The translations under genes were made by a program, and so were the position numbers. A stretch of 64,000 nt of DNA from Sporosarcina sp. FSL W8-0480 (GTDB lineage Bacteria; Bacillota; Bacilli; Bacillales_A; Planococcaceae), in assembly GCF_037963765.1 (NCBI RefSeq), contig NZ_CP150166.1, positions 1,152,001 to 1,216,000 of the forward strand, given 5' to 3'. The notes below the pieces were generated by a model that was not told the origin of the DNA, searched no databases, and was given only the letters and a program-made list of their open reading frames with translations. This document shows, piece by piece, positions 34,209 to 43,164 of the stretch (position 1 is the first letter of the stretch; the number at the start of each line of letters is the position of its first letter).

Positions 34209-36008
34209 TTGGCGCAAGAATCTATAAATCAGTCCGATGGCGTGAAACGACAAAAGAAGAAACCGAATTTCCTTTTCATCATTGTTGATGAAGAGCGTTA
34301 CCCACTTGTCTATGAGAACGAAGAACTCAGCCAATGGAGGAAGACGCATTTGAAAACACATGAACTTCTTCGTGATAATGGAATGTGGTTTTCCAATCAT
34401 TATATTGGAAGTACAGCTTGTGCCCCAAGTAGGGCGACATTGTTTACTGGCCAGTACCCGTCCCTTCACGGCGTGACTCAAACACCGGGTGCTGCGAAAG
34501 GTTCGTTTGATGCTGATCTGTTTTGGCTCGACCCGAATACCGTGCCGACCCTTGGTGATTACTTCCGTACCGCGGGTTACCGTACTTTTTGGAAAGGGAA
34601 ATGGCATATATCCGAAGAAGACATATTGATACCAGGTACACATGATTCATTGTCAAGTTATGATCCGAATACGGGTGCACCGAACCGTGAGAATACCCGG
34701 ATGTATGAACGAGCCAATCGCCTTGAACCATTTGGATTTTCAGGATGGATAGGTCCCGAACCACATGGCAGCGATCCAAGGAATTCCGGATCATCCGCAG
34801 GGAGTGGGGTAAGTGGGCGTGACGTAATCTATGCTGAAGAAGTCGTGTCACTATTGAATGATCTCGAGAAGGGGCATACAGAAGAAAGCAAGCCTTGGCT
34901 AATCGTCTCATCCTTCGTCAATCCCCACGACATTGTTTTACTTGGATTATTCACTCGTATGCTTCCAACGTTCAACTTTAAAGTAGATCCTTCCGTGCCG
35001 GTAATTCCTCCCGCTCCAACTGCCGGTGAAAGTCTTCATACAAAACCGACTGCCCAGAAGAGTTATCGAGATACGTACCAATTGGCTTTGCAACCGACAT
35101 TCGATACGGATTTTCTCAGACGATTCTATTTTTCACTTCAAAAAGAAGTGGATGATGAAATGTTTAAAGTGTTTGAGGCACTTCGAAAATCAATCTTTTA
35201 TGAGGATACGATTGTTGTTTTCACATCCGATCACGGTGATTTATTAGGCTCGCATGGTGGCTTGTTTCAAAAATGGCATAATGCATACGAGGAATCTTTA
35301 CATGTCCCATTAATCGTCCACAGCCCCAAACTCTTCTCAGGAAGAGAGGAAACTAACATATTAACAAGTCATGTTGATATTATTCCTACCTTATTAGCGC
35401 TTGCTGATATTCCAAGTGATTATGTTCAGGATAAACTAAGGCGGGATCATACTGAGGTGCATCCGCTTGTTGGGCGCGATTTAACACCAATTTTAAAAGG
35501 AAAGAGAACGTTTTCGCGATCCAAAGAACCACTTTATTTCATGACGGATGATGAGTTTTCAAGAGGGTTAAATCAAGTTACGCTAACTGGTAAACCATAT
35601 GAGTCTGTTACGCAACCAAATCATTTAGAGACCGTTATTACGACATTGAAAACAGGAGAGAATAATAGCGAGGAAAAATGGAAACTATCTCGTTACTACG
35701 ACAATCCACAGTTTTGGAGCGAGCCGAACGTAGAGGATAAAATTACGGTAACGAAAGGGACTTTCCCAATTTCCGATACAAGCGAGGCAGTCCTTTCCGT
35801 CGTTACGACTAAAACGGAACCCGTGTTAGTACAATATGAAATGTACAATGTTACCGCAGATCCATATGAGGAAAAAAACCTTGCACACCCCAAATATGCA
35901 ACACCGGAAACAAAGTTCATCCAACATACATTACTAAAAATTCTTGAGGAACAGGCCAAACAGAAAAGACTTTATCCGACAAGCGGGAATGCTAAAGGCG
36001 AGTGTTAG
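34209..36008 (+). CDS. sulfatase / alkaline-phosphatase-superfamily hydrolase
   Basis: A 599-residue cytoplasmic hydrolase of the sulfatase family. The activation motif CAPSR puts the residue converted to formylglycine at Cys71, followed by TLFTGQYPSLHG. Metal ligands appear in FIIVDEER near residue 27 and TSDHGDLLGSHG (about 335-350). No signal peptide is present, so the substrate is internal or imported. The start is TTG behind AAAGGGTGTAG. No sulfatase-maturing enzyme gene is nearby. The C-terminal domain mentions no further motif I recognise. Substrate unknown; phosphonate or choline-sulfate type enzymes are alternatives. Confidence 0.85.
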   Translation: MAQESINQSDGVKRQKKKPNFLFIIVDEERYPLVYENEELSQWRKTHLKTHELLRDNGMWFSNHYIGSTACAPSRATLFTGQYPSLHGVTQTPGAAKGSFDADLFWLDPNTVPTLGDYFRTAGYRTFWKGKWHISEEDILIPGTHDSLSSYDPNTGAPNRENTRMYERANRLEPFGFSGWIGPEPHGSDPRNSGSSAGSGVSGRDVIYAEEVVSLLNDLEKGHTEESKPWLIVSSFVNPHDIVLLGLFTRMLPTFNFKVDPSVPVIPPAPTAGESLHTKPTAQKSYRDTYQLALQPTFDTDFLRRFYFSLQKEVDDEMFKVFEALRKSIFYEDTIVVFTSDHGDLLGSHGGLFQKWHNAYEESLHVPLIVHSPKLFSGREETNILTSHVDIIPTLLALADIPSDYVQDKLRRDHTEVHPLVGRDLTPILKGKRTFSRSKEPLYFMTDDEFSRGLNQVTLTGKPYESVTQPNHLETVITTLKTGENNSEEKWKLSRYYDNPQFWSEPNVEDKITVTKGTFPISDTSEAVLSVVTTKTEPVLVQYEMYNVTADPYEEKNLAHPKYATPETKFIQHTLLKILEEQAKQKRLYPTSGNAKGEC

Positions 36009-36014
36009 AATAAA

Positions 36015-36056
36015 AAAGGCCTTGCAAGCGTATTTGCATGCAAGGCTTCTTTATTT
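36015..36056. terminator. shared terminator between the sulfatase and XRE genes
   Basis: GCCTTGCA pairs with TGCAAGGC around the AGCGTATTTGCA-type loop, with A bases before and TTCTTTATTTTTT after. It lies between two convergent genes and can serve both. Confidence 0.75.
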
Positions 36057-36431
36057 TTTACCATACCCCGTCTTTTTATCCATAAGCTTCAGAACGGTTT
36101 CTGTATTATCGATTACATATTGGATTTCACTTAACTCGCGTTCCATAAGCCTTGCCCGATGAATTTCAATCAATAGCTTCTTGTCTGTTATATCAGTTGT
36201 GTTGGACAAGTTCTGGAAGTTGAATATTTCCATTGGTGCAATCTCCAAAGCTTCCATTACTTTAGCCAGTGTTCCTAACGTGGCATTGCCTTTTCCATTC
36301 TCAATTTCTGAAATTCGAGCTCTCGCAATTCCCGCATTTTCCGCCAATTCTTCCTGGTTTATGCCTTTTAGTTCCCTGATCATCCGTAGATGTTCTCCGA
36401 CAAGCCGTATGAAGTTTGTAGTAGCTGCCAC
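36051..36431 (-). CDS. XRE-family transcriptional regulator
   Basis: A 126-residue regulator with an N-terminal Cro/CI-type helix-turn-helix (about residues 10-65: LRMIRELKGINQEELAENAG, then ISEIENGKGNATLGTL) and a helical C-terminal tail (about 80-120), probably for dimerisation. The start is GTG 36431 behind AGAGGTGATACG. It is transcribed toward the sulfatase gene. Target genes are unknown; a self-regulated single gene is the simplest reading. Confidence 0.85.
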   Translation of the reverse strand: MAATTNFIRLVGEHLRMIRELKGINQEELAENAGIARARISEIENGKGNATLGTLAKVMEALEIAPMEIFNFQNLSNTTDITDKKLLIEIHRARLMERELSEIQYVIDNTETVLKLMDKKTGYGKK

Positions 36432-36635
36432 GACGTATCACCTCTATCTAAGAGGTTAGAGTAAAATATGTAAAAAGATTATCCTTATAGATGTTACAAA
36501 AGTTGGTTTATGTACGATATAACGTACATGAATATCGGATGCTTGCATGCAAAAACTGTTAAATGAAACAGTGTCAAAACCTCATAAAAATGTTAAACTT
36601 ATAGAGTTGAAATTATTAAAGGAAGTGTGTATCAA

Positions 36636-37625
36636 ATGATCGGAAGAAATGACCCATGCCCTTGTGGTAGCGGCAAGAAATATAAGAAATGTTGCCAATC
36701 AAAAGAAGCCGTCTCTGTTGAAACGGTTCAAAAGGAAGAACTGGAGCGAGTACTTCAATCATTTTATGACGAATATCCGGAACGGAAAGATATACCTGAT
36801 TACATGAAGATAGCTAATGAATGGAAAAGTTCATTAATGAAGTATTTACCAGAGGAAATGATCGAAGCGATTGTGTTGGATGAATTCTTTTTCCATCATC
36901 GTTCCGACATCTGGATTGGATATTTGGATAAACAGAAAAGAAGATTAGTTCGTCCGTCAGTATTACGTGTAGTCGACTCTTGGCAGCAACCTCGTGCATT
37001 TATCGGGGAAGTGAAAGAAGTGGATGATGCTTACATAACCGTTCAAATGATCTTTACGGATGAAGTAATCCGGTTACGGCGTGAAGGTGAGAAGCCTATA
37101 CCAGAAGGGGTTCACTTATATTGCTTCATCCTGCCTGACGGAACTGGAAATGAAGATCACTATTTAGCAGTATCAAGTCTAATCTTCTTCCCGACAGACC
37201 ATGCGGATGTCATTAAGGAGTTCGCGAAACGATATTCATCAGAGCAACCGGTTTATACATTTATAAAGGAAAATTCATTGGAGTTCTGGCGGAGCCTTGG
37301 CGCTGCCGGCTATGCGGGTGGAGAGTTTACAAATTTTGAATCGGGTGTTTTATTATCAGCTATGGAGTTCTTACAAAAACACGATCGGGATCCGAATAAA
37401 CTGCTTGATGTGATTGAAGACTTTTTAGTGGAGCAACAACCGAATGCAAGGAAGGAAGTGGCGATTGCGGCAGGTGCTATCCGTTTTGGACAGGAAAATG
37501 CGTTTTTCGAGCCGCTGTCGATGACGTTAAAAGAGATTGCTGAATGGTTTGAAGTATCTCCCTCATCGATGACCAAGTATTATAAGGAATTGGATGCTTA
37601 TTATAGCAGTCTAATAAAGGCTTAA
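36636..37625 (+). CDS. SEC-C zinc-motif protein
   Basis: A 329-residue protein with an N-terminal SEC-C motif (RNDPCPCGSGKKYKKCC; Cys8, Cys10, Cys19 and Cys20 bind zinc), also found at the SecA C-terminus and in YecA-like proteins. The remainder is unrecognised and mostly helical, ending in EIAEWFEVSPSSMTKYY, which looks like a helix-turn-helix. I start it at ATG 36636, since AAAGGAAG is too close to the GTG at 36627. It may be a nucleic-acid or ribosome-associated regulator. Monocistronic with a terminator. Confidence 0.75.
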   Translation: MIGRNDPCPCGSGKKYKKCCQSKEAVSVETVQKEELERVLQSFYDEYPERKDIPDYMKIANEWKSSLMKYLPEEMIEAIVLDEFFFHHRSDIWIGYLDKQKRRLVRPSVLRVVDSWQQPRAFIGEVKEVDDAYITVQMIFTDEVIRLRREGEKPIPEGVHLYCFILPDGTGNEDHYLAVSSLIFFPTDHADVIKEFAKRYSSEQPVYTFIKENSLEFWRSLGAAGYAGGEFTNFESGVLLSAMEFLQKHDRDPNKLLDVIEDFLVEQQPNARKEVAIAAGAIRFGQENAFFEPLSMTLKEIAEWFEVSPSSMTKYYKELDAYYSSLIKA

Positions 37626-37634
37626 CATCTTTAT

Positions 37635-37671
37635 GCTTTTGATTCGAATGTTCGAATCAGAAGCTTTTTTT
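37635..37671 (+). terminator. terminator of the SEC-C gene
   Basis: GCTTTTGATTCGAA pairs with TTCGAATCAGAAGC (one mismatch) around TG, followed by seven T bases. It lies 10 bases after the stop. Confidence 0.88.
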
Positions 37672-37734
37672 AGTTGGGAAAGATTGTTAAGATTATAACT
37701 GTGTGAAGATTATAAAAGAAATGGGGATGGGAAA

Positions 37735-38217
37735 ATGGCAATGCCGACTCATATTGTAGCTTGTGGAGGACTTGTGGAAGATGGGGAAGGGAATTTATTG
37801 ATCGTTAAAACACATCATGGAGGCTGGGTGTTTCCTGGGGGGCAGGTCGAAGTAGGAGAAAACTTGATGGACGGCGTTATCCGGGAAGTGAAAGAAGAAA
37901 GCGGAATCGATGTGGAAGTCAGTCATTTGATAGGGGTATATACGAATTCTGCGATTTACAAATGGTATGACGGAGTGACGGATGTTCCGACGAAAGTCAT
38001 GTTCGATTTTGCATGCAAACCGATTGGCGGAGAGTTGAGTACATCGGATGAGACATCGGATTGCAAATGGGTTCATAGGGATGAAGTGTTGGACTATATC
38101 AAGAATCCTGCCTATACGGCAAGAGTAAAAGCCTATTTTGAATTCGATGGGAACGTTAACTATTTGGAGTATGTAACAAAACCTGAATTTGAAGTGAAAT
38201 TGAGTAGGAAGATGTAA
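37735..38217 (+). CDS. Nudix hydrolase
   Basis: A 160-residue pyrophosphohydrolase. The Nudix box GGQVEVGENLMDGVIREV... EESGIDV (about residues 35-60) carries the full GX5EX7REUXEEXGU pattern with its metal-binding glutamates. The substrate could be a nucleotide sugar, oxidised nucleotide or capped RNA and cannot be read here. ATG 37735 has GGGGATGGG ahead; an ATG two codons later is equally possible. It is followed by an unusual tandem array rather than a terminator. Confidence 0.88.
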   Translation: MAMPTHIVACGGLVEDGEGNLLIVKTHHGGWVFPGGQVEVGENLMDGVIREVKEESGIDVEVSHLIGVYTNSAIYKWYDGVTDVPTKVMFDFACKPIGGELSTSDETSDCKWVHRDEVLDYIKNPAYTARVKAYFEFDGNVNYLEYVTKPEFEVKLSRKM

Positions 38218-38237
38218 CTTCTACTTTTCAAAAATAC

Positions 38238-38372
38238 TTTATGCGTCTTTGCGGCGGTTTATGAGCAATTAATTACGTTTATGCGCGAGTTTTAGGATTT
38301 ATGCGCAAGTATCCGAAATTATGAGGGAAAGATTGTATTTATGCGGGAATGCATGATTATATGCGTATCTAC
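38238..38372 (+). repeat. tandem array with a 20-bp period (TTTATGCGN units)
   Basis: Seven units start exactly 20 bases apart, at 38241, 38261, 38281, 38301, 38321, 38341 and 38361, with ATGCGT, ATGAGC, ATGCGC, ATGCGC, ATGAGG, ATGCGG and ATGCGT. Each is preceded by TTT, ATT or TAT. The other 11-12 bases of each unit vary freely. The unit is not a multiple of three and has no frame. The array lies between the Nudix gene and the ykoF riboswitch. Confidence 0.88.
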
Positions 38373-38484
38373 CGACTAATTGTTATATACGGACGAAAGA
38401 ACGAGTTTGCAAGATTTTATTTACAATGAAAAATTCTTCGTCTATACTGGTGGCAACATAAACTATAACTACATACCGTTTCTG

Positions 38485-38577
38485 CACTAGGGGTGCCTAT
38501 TACTGGCTGAGATGAAAGCTGATGCTTCGATCCCTTATAACCCGATCAGGATAATGCCTGCGTGGGGAAGTGTAGTG
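38485..38577 (+). promoter_or_regulatory. TPP riboswitch of the ykoFEDC operon
   Basis: GGGGTGCC, GGCTGAGATGAAAG, CCCTTATAACCCGATC and AGGATAATGCCTGCGTGGGG-AAG follow in order, closed by CACTA / TAGTG. The core deviates slightly from consensus (ACCCGATC for ACCTGATC; CGTGGGGAA for CGTAGGGAA). A terminator hairpin follows at 38608-38634. It should shut the operon off when thiamine pyrophosphate is plentiful. Confidence 0.95.
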
Positions 38578-38607
38578 GCTTTCCGATTTTTTCATATTGG
38601 AGAAGTG

Positions 38608-38634
38608 CTACATCTTCCGGGATGTAGTTTTTTT
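38608..38634 (+). terminator. riboswitch-controlled terminator before ykoF
   Basis: CTACATC pairs with GATGTAG around TTCCGG, followed by seven T bases. The ykoF start codon is 29 bases further on. Confidence 0.88.
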
Positions 38635-38662
38635 ATGGAAAATTTTTGGGAGGTCGAAGGAA

Positions 38663-39244
38663 ATGGAATGTGGATTAAGTCCCATCGTCGGATTTCGTTT
38701 TTCGTTATATCCGATGGCAGATGATTTTGTGAGTGTGATTAAAGGAGCGCTGAAGGAGACGGACACGTCAAATGTGTGGATGCATACGGATGATGTGTCC
38801 ACGGTTATTCGTGGCAAGCAAGTACATGTGTTTAACGTGGCGAAGGCGATTGCACTTCATGCTGCAAAAACAGGGAAGCATATCGCGTTATCCGGCACCT
38901 TCTCGGCAGGATGCCCAGGAGATACTGCTGGCGATGTGTATTTGGAGAAAGGTGAGAAGATCGCGAATACGGATGCGACGAAGCAATATGTCTCCTCTCA
39001 ATTTGCACTATATCCGATGAATAATCCGGGATATATGGAAATCATATATCGCGAAGTGGATCGGGCAAAGAAGCAAGGTGTGTTCAATGAATCAATGCAT
39101 TATGCAAGTGGTATTCACGGGGATATCCATGATGTGTTTGCATTTTATGAAGAAGCTTTCAGCAATGCACGTTCTGAAGAACATAAGCATTTGGTCATGA
39201 CAGTTACGATGAGCATCAATAGTCCGTCACATGGGGGATGTTAA
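38663..39244 (+). CDS. ykoF: thiamine/HMP-binding protein YkoF
   Basis: A 193-residue cytoplasmic protein of two tandem ACT-like repeats that binds thiamine or its hydroxymethylpyrimidine part and serves the YkoEDC transporter. The two halves open alike (VGFRFSLYPMADDFV and SSQFALYPMNNPGYM). The ATG at 38663 follows GGGAGGTC and AAGGA; a longer frame begins in the terminator hairpin and is rejected. First gene of the riboswitch-controlled operon. Confidence 0.93.
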   Translation: MECGLSPIVGFRFSLYPMADDFVSVIKGALKETDTSNVWMHTDDVSTVIRGKQVHVFNVAKAIALHAAKTGKHIALSGTFSAGCPGDTAGDVYLEKGEKIANTDATKQYVSSQFALYPMNNPGYMEIIYREVDRAKKQGVFNESMHYASGIHGDIHDVFAFYEEAFSNARSEEHKHLVMTVTMSINSPSHGGC

Positions 39245-39245
39245 C

Positions 39246-39827
39246 ATGTTGAAGGCATGGAAGCTGAAAGAGGTTGTCCTCATGTCGTTGTTTTCAGTCG
39301 TGTTCGGAATCGTCTACCTGCTGTTTTTACATGTCGGGAATATTTGGTCGGGTTTTATTGGCCCAATTGCGTATGAATGGATTTTCGGTATCTGGTTCAT
39401 TGTTTCGATCATCTGTATGTATATTATCCGAAAACCCGGGGCGGCTGTTATTTCGGAAACAATTGCCGCAGCCATTGAGGTGTTGTTGGGAAATGCGGTC
39501 GGTCCGCGTTTGATACTTGCAGGAGTAATTCAGGGATTAGGTGCCGAGGCGGCATTTGCTGCGACGCGCTATAGAAGGTTTGATGTATGGGTGCTGATGT
39601 TGGCGGGTGTTGGTGCCTCTGTGTTCAGTTTCACGTATGGTTATTTCTTAGGTGGTTTTACAGTTTTCAGCACAGGATATGTACTGCTCATGCTTGGCAT
39701 CCGGATTATGAGTGGAGCGGTGATTGCGGGAATTGGTGGGAAGGCAGTCGTCGATGGATTGCTTGCTACTGGCTCGCTTAAGGGATATGCCATCACGCGT
39801 GCGAAAAAAGGTGAGGCTCGTGCGTGA
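39246..39827 (+). CDS. ykoE: thiamine-precursor ECF-type substrate subunit YkoE
   Basis: A 193-residue membrane protein with about six helices, the substrate-binding subunit of the YkoEDC transporter for hydroxymethylpyrimidine or thiamine. FIGPIAYEWIFGIWF and PGAAVISETIAAAIEVLLGN are typical. It starts one base after ykoF (MLKAWKLKE), with GGGGGAT upstream, and overlaps ykoD by 8 bases. Confidence 0.92.
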   Translation: MLKAWKLKEVVLMSLFSVVFGIVYLLFLHVGNIWSGFIGPIAYEWIFGIWFIVSIICMYIIRKPGAAVISETIAAAIEVLLGNAVGPRLILAGVIQGLGAEAAFAATRYRRFDVWVLMLAGVGASVFSFTYGYFLGGFTVFSTGYVLLMLGIRIMSGAVIAGIGGKAVVDGLLATGSLKGYAITRAKKGEARA

Positions 39828-41190
39828 AGTAATCCAGTTTGATAACGTAAGTTTCCGCTATCCAGATGAAGAGGAGTGGATTTTTGAAAATCTATCATTC
39901 TCTGTCGAAAGAGGGGAAAAGGTTGTTATTACGGGGCCAAGCGGTAGTGGCAAATCGACGCTTCTTTATCTTTGCAACCGGCTGTATCCAGAAAACTGTG
40001 ATGGAATCGTAAAGGGCTCTGTTACGTTATTTGATAAAGAAAGCAAGTCCTATTCTCCTGGTGAAGTGAATCACCGGATGGCGACTGTTTTCCAAGATCC
40101 TGATGCGCAGTTCTGCATGCCAACTGTCGAAGAGGAGCTTGCGTTCACACTCGAAAACCTAAATGTAGATCGTGAAGAAATGGAGTCGCGGATTCAGGAT
40201 GTTTTAGAGCTGACAGGGTTGACCAAGTTTCGTCATTCCGTCATTCAGCAGTTATCAGGCGGGGAAAAACAACGGATTGCAATCGGATGTGCACTGGTCA
40301 TGGAGCCGGAAGTACTTCTCCTTGATGAACCGATTTCCCATTTGGATCCGTATACTGCAAAGCAGTTTATTTGGTGGCTTGATGACCTCAAACGGAAACG
40401 ATCTTTGACGATATTGGCGATTGAGCATCGGCTCGATTTATGGGGTGATTTTTTCGATCGTGAAATTCAGTTAGAGCGAATAAATGATTTCAATCCAATT
40501 TCCAAGAGGGTCAGCAGTAGGCAGGAGCACCAATCATTGGTTGTAAGCAATGTCAGTACGGATACATTCCTGAAAGACGTTTCCTTCACTTTGAGTCGGG
40601 GGGAGGTGGCGGTACTTGCAGGACCGAATGGAAGTGGCAAATCAACGATGTTGAAAGCACTATGCCGAATGATTCCTGCAGGTGGAATTGTTCGTCCCTC
40701 CAATTTAGGGTATGTCCCACAATCGCCGGAATTTTTATTCGTAACGAATACGGTCCGGGAGGAAATTGCGTACGGCGGCGGTGCAAATGTGAAGGAATTA
40801 ATTGATAGGCTGAACTTGTCGGCGATTTCGGATGCCAATCCTTTTGCTGTGAGCCATGGCCAAAAGAGGCGAGTTGCAATTGCTTCGATGCTGTGTGACG
40901 GCAGGGAAATCATCTTGATGGATGAACCGACATCCGGGCAAGACGCCGCTTCGCTTGTCGAGTTGTTCCGCTTAATTGACGAGCGAGCAAGGGAAGGGAC
41001 CACCTTTTTGATCGTCACTCATGATATGGAATTTGCGTTCAAAGTGGCGGATTCGATTTTATTGATGAAAGAGGGTTCGCTGACAGGCAAGTTCGAGGCC
41101 GAGCGCGTATGGTGTGACAAGCAAATAATCGAAGCACATCACTTGCTTCAGCCGAAAGGGTGGTTAGAACGTGAAGTCTGCTTTGCATAA
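39820..41190 (+). CDS. ykoD: ECF-type transporter double ATPase YkoD
   Basis: A 456-residue protein with two fused ABC ATPase domains. Domain 1 has GPSGSGKST, QLSGGEKQRIAIG and LLLDEPISHLD; domain 2 has GPNGSGKST, a degenerate signature VSHGQKRRVAIA and ILMDEPTSGQD. I start it at GTG 39820 (REVIQFDNVSFRYPD) with AGGTG 6 bases upstream. It energises uptake by YkoE with YkoC as coupling subunit. The second signature departs from LSGGQ, as often seen in one half of asymmetric pairs. Confidence 0.92.
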   Translation: MREVIQFDNVSFRYPDEEEWIFENLSFSVERGEKVVITGPSGSGKSTLLYLCNRLYPENCDGIVKGSVTLFDKESKSYSPGEVNHRMATVFQDPDAQFCMPTVEEELAFTLENLNVDREEMESRIQDVLELTGLTKFRHSVIQQLSGGEKQRIAIGCALVMEPEVLLLDEPISHLDPYTAKQFIWWLDDLKRKRSLTILAIEHRLDLWGDFFDREIQLERINDFNPISKRVSSRQEHQSLVVSNVSTDTFLKDVSFTLSRGEVAVLAGPNGSGKSTMLKALCRMIPAGGIVRPSNLGYVPQSPEFLFVTNTVREEIAYGGGANVKELIDRLNLSAISDANPFAVSHGQKRRVAIASMLCDGREIILMDEPTSGQDAASLVELFRLIDERAREGTTFLIVTHDMEFAFKVADSILLMKEGSLTGKFEAERVWCDKQIIEAHHLLQPKGWLEREVCFA

Positions 41191-41914
41191 TATGAACCCA
41201 TCGGTGAAATTTCTGCTTGTCACGATTTGCATGTTCACGCTTGCCTTCTTTTTCAATCCGTGGACGCCGCTATTCGTCTGGATCGGTGTGCTTCTGATCC
41301 AGCTGTTTTTCAGTCGGATCAATTGGAAAGTGTGGATTGTATTTATGATTCCATTTTTCATTATGGCCTTCGGTTACTTTTGGACGACGCTTGTGTTTGC
41401 GGAAGACAAATCAGGACCAGTTGTACTATCGATTTGGTCAATTAACATTACGGAAGTCCAGTTGAACCATGCTTTGTCTTTAAGCTTTCGTGTCTTGGCG
41501 TTTTCCGGTTTGTCTTTGCTATTTGCATTAACGACAAACCCAGTCTCATTCATTTTAAGCTTAATGCAGCAATTGAAGCTCTCACCGAAAATCGCTTATA
41601 GCGTATTGGTCGGTTATCAGTTTCTCCCTGTCTTGAAGGATGAATTTGTGCAAATCCAGCAAGCTCATCGTCTTAGAGGGGCAATACAAAAGAAAAATGT
41701 AATTCATCGACTTTGGCATTTGAGGAAGATTCTTCTCCCGATGCTTGCAGGGGCGGTACGGAAAGCGGAACGGGCAGCATTTGCAATGGAAGCAAGGGGA
41801 TTTAAGGGCGAAAGAAGGGGGAGCTTTTACAAAGTTATACCAATCGGTAAGGTGGATGGCTATATGGGTAGTCTTTTCATGTTGTTGCTCATAGTAAGTT
41901 GTTTAAGTGCTTAA
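41171..41914 (+). CDS. ykoC: ECF-type transmembrane coupling subunit YkoC
   Basis: A 247-residue membrane protein with five or six helices, equivalent to the EcfT subunit. The coupling-helix motif ARGF(K) appears in AMEARGFKGERRG near residues 212-224, with AVRKAERAA ahead. A GTG start overlaps ykoD by 20 bases. Last gene of the operon, followed by a terminator. Confidence 0.92.
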   Translation: MKSALHNMNPSVKFLLVTICMFTLAFFFNPWTPLFVWIGVLLIQLFFSRINWKVWIVFMIPFFIMAFGYFWTTLVFAEDKSGPVVLSIWSINITEVQLNHALSLSFRVLAFSGLSLLFALTTNPVSFILSLMQQLKLSPKIAYSVLVGYQFLPVLKDEFVQIQQAHRLRGAIQKKNVIHRLWHLRKILLPMLAGAVRKAERAAFAMEARGFKGERRGSFYKVIPIGKVDGYMGSLFMLLLIVSCLSA

Positions 41915-41933
41915 TATATAAATTAATTTATGA

Positions 41934-41960
41934 GGGTCCCGTTCGCAGTGGGACCCTTTT
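41934..41960 (+). terminator. terminator of ykoFEDC
   Basis: GGGTCCC pairs with GGGACCC around GTTCGCAGT, followed by TTTT. It lies 19 bases after ykoC. Confidence 0.85.
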
Positions 41961-42034
41961 GTCGTTCATTTCCATATGGTATAGTCATTCTTATAGAAAT
42001 TCTGATAACTGTTCAGAAAAGGGGAAATCGCAAT

Positions 42035-43108
42035 ATGATCGATGTAAGGGAATTGAAGTTGGAGAGGGACAGACGGGTTATCATAACGTCAGATGTTCAC
42101 GCAAATCTGCCGTTGTTTCAGAGATTGCTTGAGAAAGTGAACTATACGTCAAATGATTATTTGTTCATAAATGGAGATCTTTGTGAGAAAGGAACGGATA
42201 GTCTTTCGACGGTGGAGTTTGCAAGAAAGCTTTGCGCCGAATCGGATCGTGTTTTCATCACGAAAGGGAATTGTGATGTTGTACATAATTATGTATTTAA
42301 TAATGTTGAGGGAATTAAAAACTATATGCGGAAGCGCAAGAATTCGGTTTTGAATGAAATGCTTGACCAGCATGGAAAAACACTAAGCGATTTTGAAACA
42401 CTTCAGGAACTTGGTGAGTTTTATCGAGAGCATTTTGGAGGGCTGATTGACTGGCTGGACCAGTTGCCAATTGCCTATGAAACGGAAGATTTTATTATCA
42501 TTCATGCGGGGATTGAAGATATTCCCGATTGGAAAGAGACGAGCCATGAGTTTGCTTTATACGCACCATCGTTTTATGAAAAAGGGCATCAAGCGGATAA
42601 AACGGTTATCGTCGGGCATTGGCCAGTCGTCAACTACCGTGCGAATGAGCCAAGTTCCAACTCTCCCATTATTGATTTGGATAAAAAGATAATCGCTCTT
42701 GACGGCGGCAACCAAATTAAAAGAGACGGGCAGTTAAATGCGCTCATAATGAACGGGGAAGAAATTACTTATACATATGTGGATGAATTGAAAAAAGAAA
42801 TTATTACACGTAGTCATGTGGATGAAACAAACCGTGTTGGAACAGTCACCTATCCGAACTATGAAATACGAGTAGTTGAGGAAGGGGAGTTTTTCACCCT
42901 TTGTGAAAATAAGAACCTTGGTATTCAACAGTGGATTAAGAATGAGTTTATTCACGAGGGTATGTGTAAAAACGATTTGTGCACTACTTTCTTATCAGTT
43001 CAGGCTGGAGAAACTGTATCGATCATTGATGATCAACAAGCTGGGTATTCATTAGTGAAATTGAGCAGTGGTGAAGTGGGATGGATTCCGAAGGATTGTT
43101 TGTTATAA
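42035..43108 (+). CDS. calcineurin-like metallophosphoesterase with C-terminal SH3-like domain
   Basis: A 357-residue protein. The metallophosphatase motifs are TSDVHAN, FINGDLCEKG, TKGNCDV (Cys in place of the usual His of GNHD), IIHAGIED and VGHWP. The last 65 residues (FLSVQAGETVSIIDD...GWIPKDCLL) look like a bacterial SH3 domain fused to the enzyme. I start it at ATG 42035 behind AAAAGGGG, rejecting a longer frame that runs back into the ykoC terminator. Substrate unknown; a Ser/Thr phosphatase or nucleotide phosphodiesterase are both possible. Confidence 0.82.
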   Translation: MIDVRELKLERDRRVIITSDVHANLPLFQRLLEKVNYTSNDYLFINGDLCEKGTDSLSTVEFARKLCAESDRVFITKGNCDVVHNYVFNNVEGIKNYMRKRKNSVLNEMLDQHGKTLSDFETLQELGEFYREHFGGLIDWLDQLPIAYETEDFIIIHAGIEDIPDWKETSHEFALYAPSFYEKGHQADKTVIVGHWPVVNYRANEPSSNSPIIDLDKKIIALDGGNQIKRDGQLNALIMNGEEITYTYVDELKKEIITRSHVDETNRVGTVTYPNYEIRVVEEGEFFTLCENKNLGIQQWIKNEFIHEGMCKNDLCTTFLSVQAGETVSIIDDQQAGYSLVKLSSGEVGWIPKDCLL

Positions 43109-43111
43109 TTT

Positions 43112-43150
43112 GAAAAACTTCGATGGCATTGGCCTATCGAAGTTTTCTAC
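43112..43150 (+). terminator. terminator of the phosphoesterase gene
   Basis: AAAACTTCGAT pairs with ATCGAAGTTTT around GGCATTGGCCT, which itself contains GGC/GCC. It lies 3 bases after the stop codon. Confidence 0.85.
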
Positions 43151-43164
43151 TATGAGTCAAAAGT

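Noticed and set aside
38238-38372. CRISPR array
   Set aside because: Units are 20 bases, with only about 8 conserved bases and no separate repeat and spacer of fixed lengths. No cas genes are nearby.
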